Shown piece by piece: positions 39,014 to 39,388 of a stretch of 39,388 nucleotides of DNA. A model generated the notes under the pieces. The model had not been told where the DNA came from, searched no databases, and saw only the letters and a program-made list of their open reading frames with translations. The position numbers and the translations under genes were made by a program. The DNA is from a bacterium BMS3Abin14 (GTDB taxonomy: Bacteria > BMS3Abin14). The stretch's first letter is position 1. The number at the start of each line of letters is the position of its first letter. The stretch is from assembly GCA_002897695.1 (NCBI GenBank), contig BDTG01000034.1, forward strand, positions 1 to 39,388, given 5' to 3'.

Positions 39014-39388
39014 CCCACGCCACTCTCCGTTTTAATTGCCTGGCTGCCCTATCAATACCCTTGGTATCCTCTCGCTCATTTTGGTCCAATTTAAAATTCA
39101 AGCTTGGCGAGATTGTAGTTTCCCTCAAGCCACCACGGGTCACTGGCCAGGGTAAACCTGTAGAGAGCTTCGACTTCAATATAACTTTCCCGGTCAACCA
39201 TTTTCTCAGCTTTTTTTCAGTTTCAAAAGCATAACGAGGTAAAGCCGGACTAATTAGTGTCCATCCGTAAACTCTAACCTGTTGATAATATTAGCAAATT
39301 GTGTGTTTTTTGTTTGTATTTTCCTTTGTTTTATCATGCACTATTTCGGTAACATATTGATATTATTGAATAAACACTGTTGCCGGAG
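39014..39388. other. Right-edge AT-rich region; no gene recognised
   Basis: No supported coding region. A minus-strand frame (39197-39003, ending LKRRVAWVKD) has no ribosome-binding site or recognisable domain. From about 39240 the sequence is strongly AT-rich and includes ACTAATTAGT and GTGTCCATCCGTAAACT, which might be the outer part of a mobile-element remnant; evidence is weak. Confidence 0.3.

Noticed and set aside
39003-39197. 64-codon minus-strand frame at the right edge
   Set aside because: No ribosome-binding site or domain; may be part of a decayed gene but cannot be supported.

Overview
The window looks like a chromosomal segment of a Gram-negative anaerobe of the former Deltaproteobacteria (Desulfobacterota-like). 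This is inferred from gene content and order, not from a marker-gene search. The clues are the long leftward housekeeping run radical-SAM/DUF2344 - rng - rplU - rpmA - obgE - proB - proA - nadD - rsfS - DksA-like - lapAB - gpmI, together with a monoheme cytochrome c, an acetate transporter, LPS and outer-membrane functions, and moderately high GC. Both edges (about 480-2350 and 38690-39388) are more AT-rich and carry accessory or broken genes.

Left edge (1-3310). The first 21 codons of metK (S-adenosylmethionine synthetase) leave the window leftward. Upstream of them lies a leader of about 300 nt with TWO tandem SAM-II-type riboswitch aptamers, each followed by its own intrinsic terminator, and a strong sigma70 promoter starting almost at the first aptamer. 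The two P1 helices differ by a compensatory pair change (A-U versus C-G). This is the most striking item in the window. Between metK and ssrA (tmRNA) sits a small accessory zone: an AbiEi/AbiEii type IV toxin-antitoxin pair, a 5' stub of a MNT-like nucleotidyltransferase gene, and a GIY-YIG nuclease gene with a perfect palindrome over its start codon.

3300-7600. A membrane histidine kinase overlaps a response regulator with an ArsR-like winged-helix output. A monoheme cytochrome c with its own terminator follows. Convergent to it are a flavodoxin-fold reductase, SmpB (the protein partner of the tmRNA found 4 kb away) and an exported HEAT-repeat protein.

9500-26750. An inositol monophosphatase faces comFC tail-to-tail with a 72-nt overlap. 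The conserved leftward series then covers central metabolism (gpmI, proBA, nadD), ribosome function (rplU, rpmA, obgE, rsfS, rng) and envelope control, including an apparent LapA-LapB fusion. It continues into a radical SAM/DUF2344 protein, a TIM-barrel protein, a K+ channel with RCK domains and an FmdB zinc ribbon.

26800-37640. A PHP phosphoesterase diverges from a Ser/Thr kinase with C-terminal PEGA-type repeats that may have a leaderless mRNA. An acetate transporter (satP) has a promoter and a structured leader of about 270 nt. Five co-directional genes follow: a LolA-like periplasmic protein, two FtsX/LolCE-type permeases, a LolD-type ATPase and a beta-barrel-like outer-membrane protein. 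They look like one dedicated inner-to-outer-membrane lipid or lipoprotein export system. A YkgJ-type Cys-cluster protein and an aldo/keto reductase come next.

Right edge. A DUF302 protein lies between two broken coding remnants, one of which carries a ferredoxin-like Cys cluster. A small two-TM protein and AT-rich sequence without a recognisable gene close the window. Several families of short palindromic repeats are scattered between genes, including a mosaic of five consecutive hairpins whose last one encloses a start codon. All calls are by eye; no similarity search, folding or covariance computation was run.
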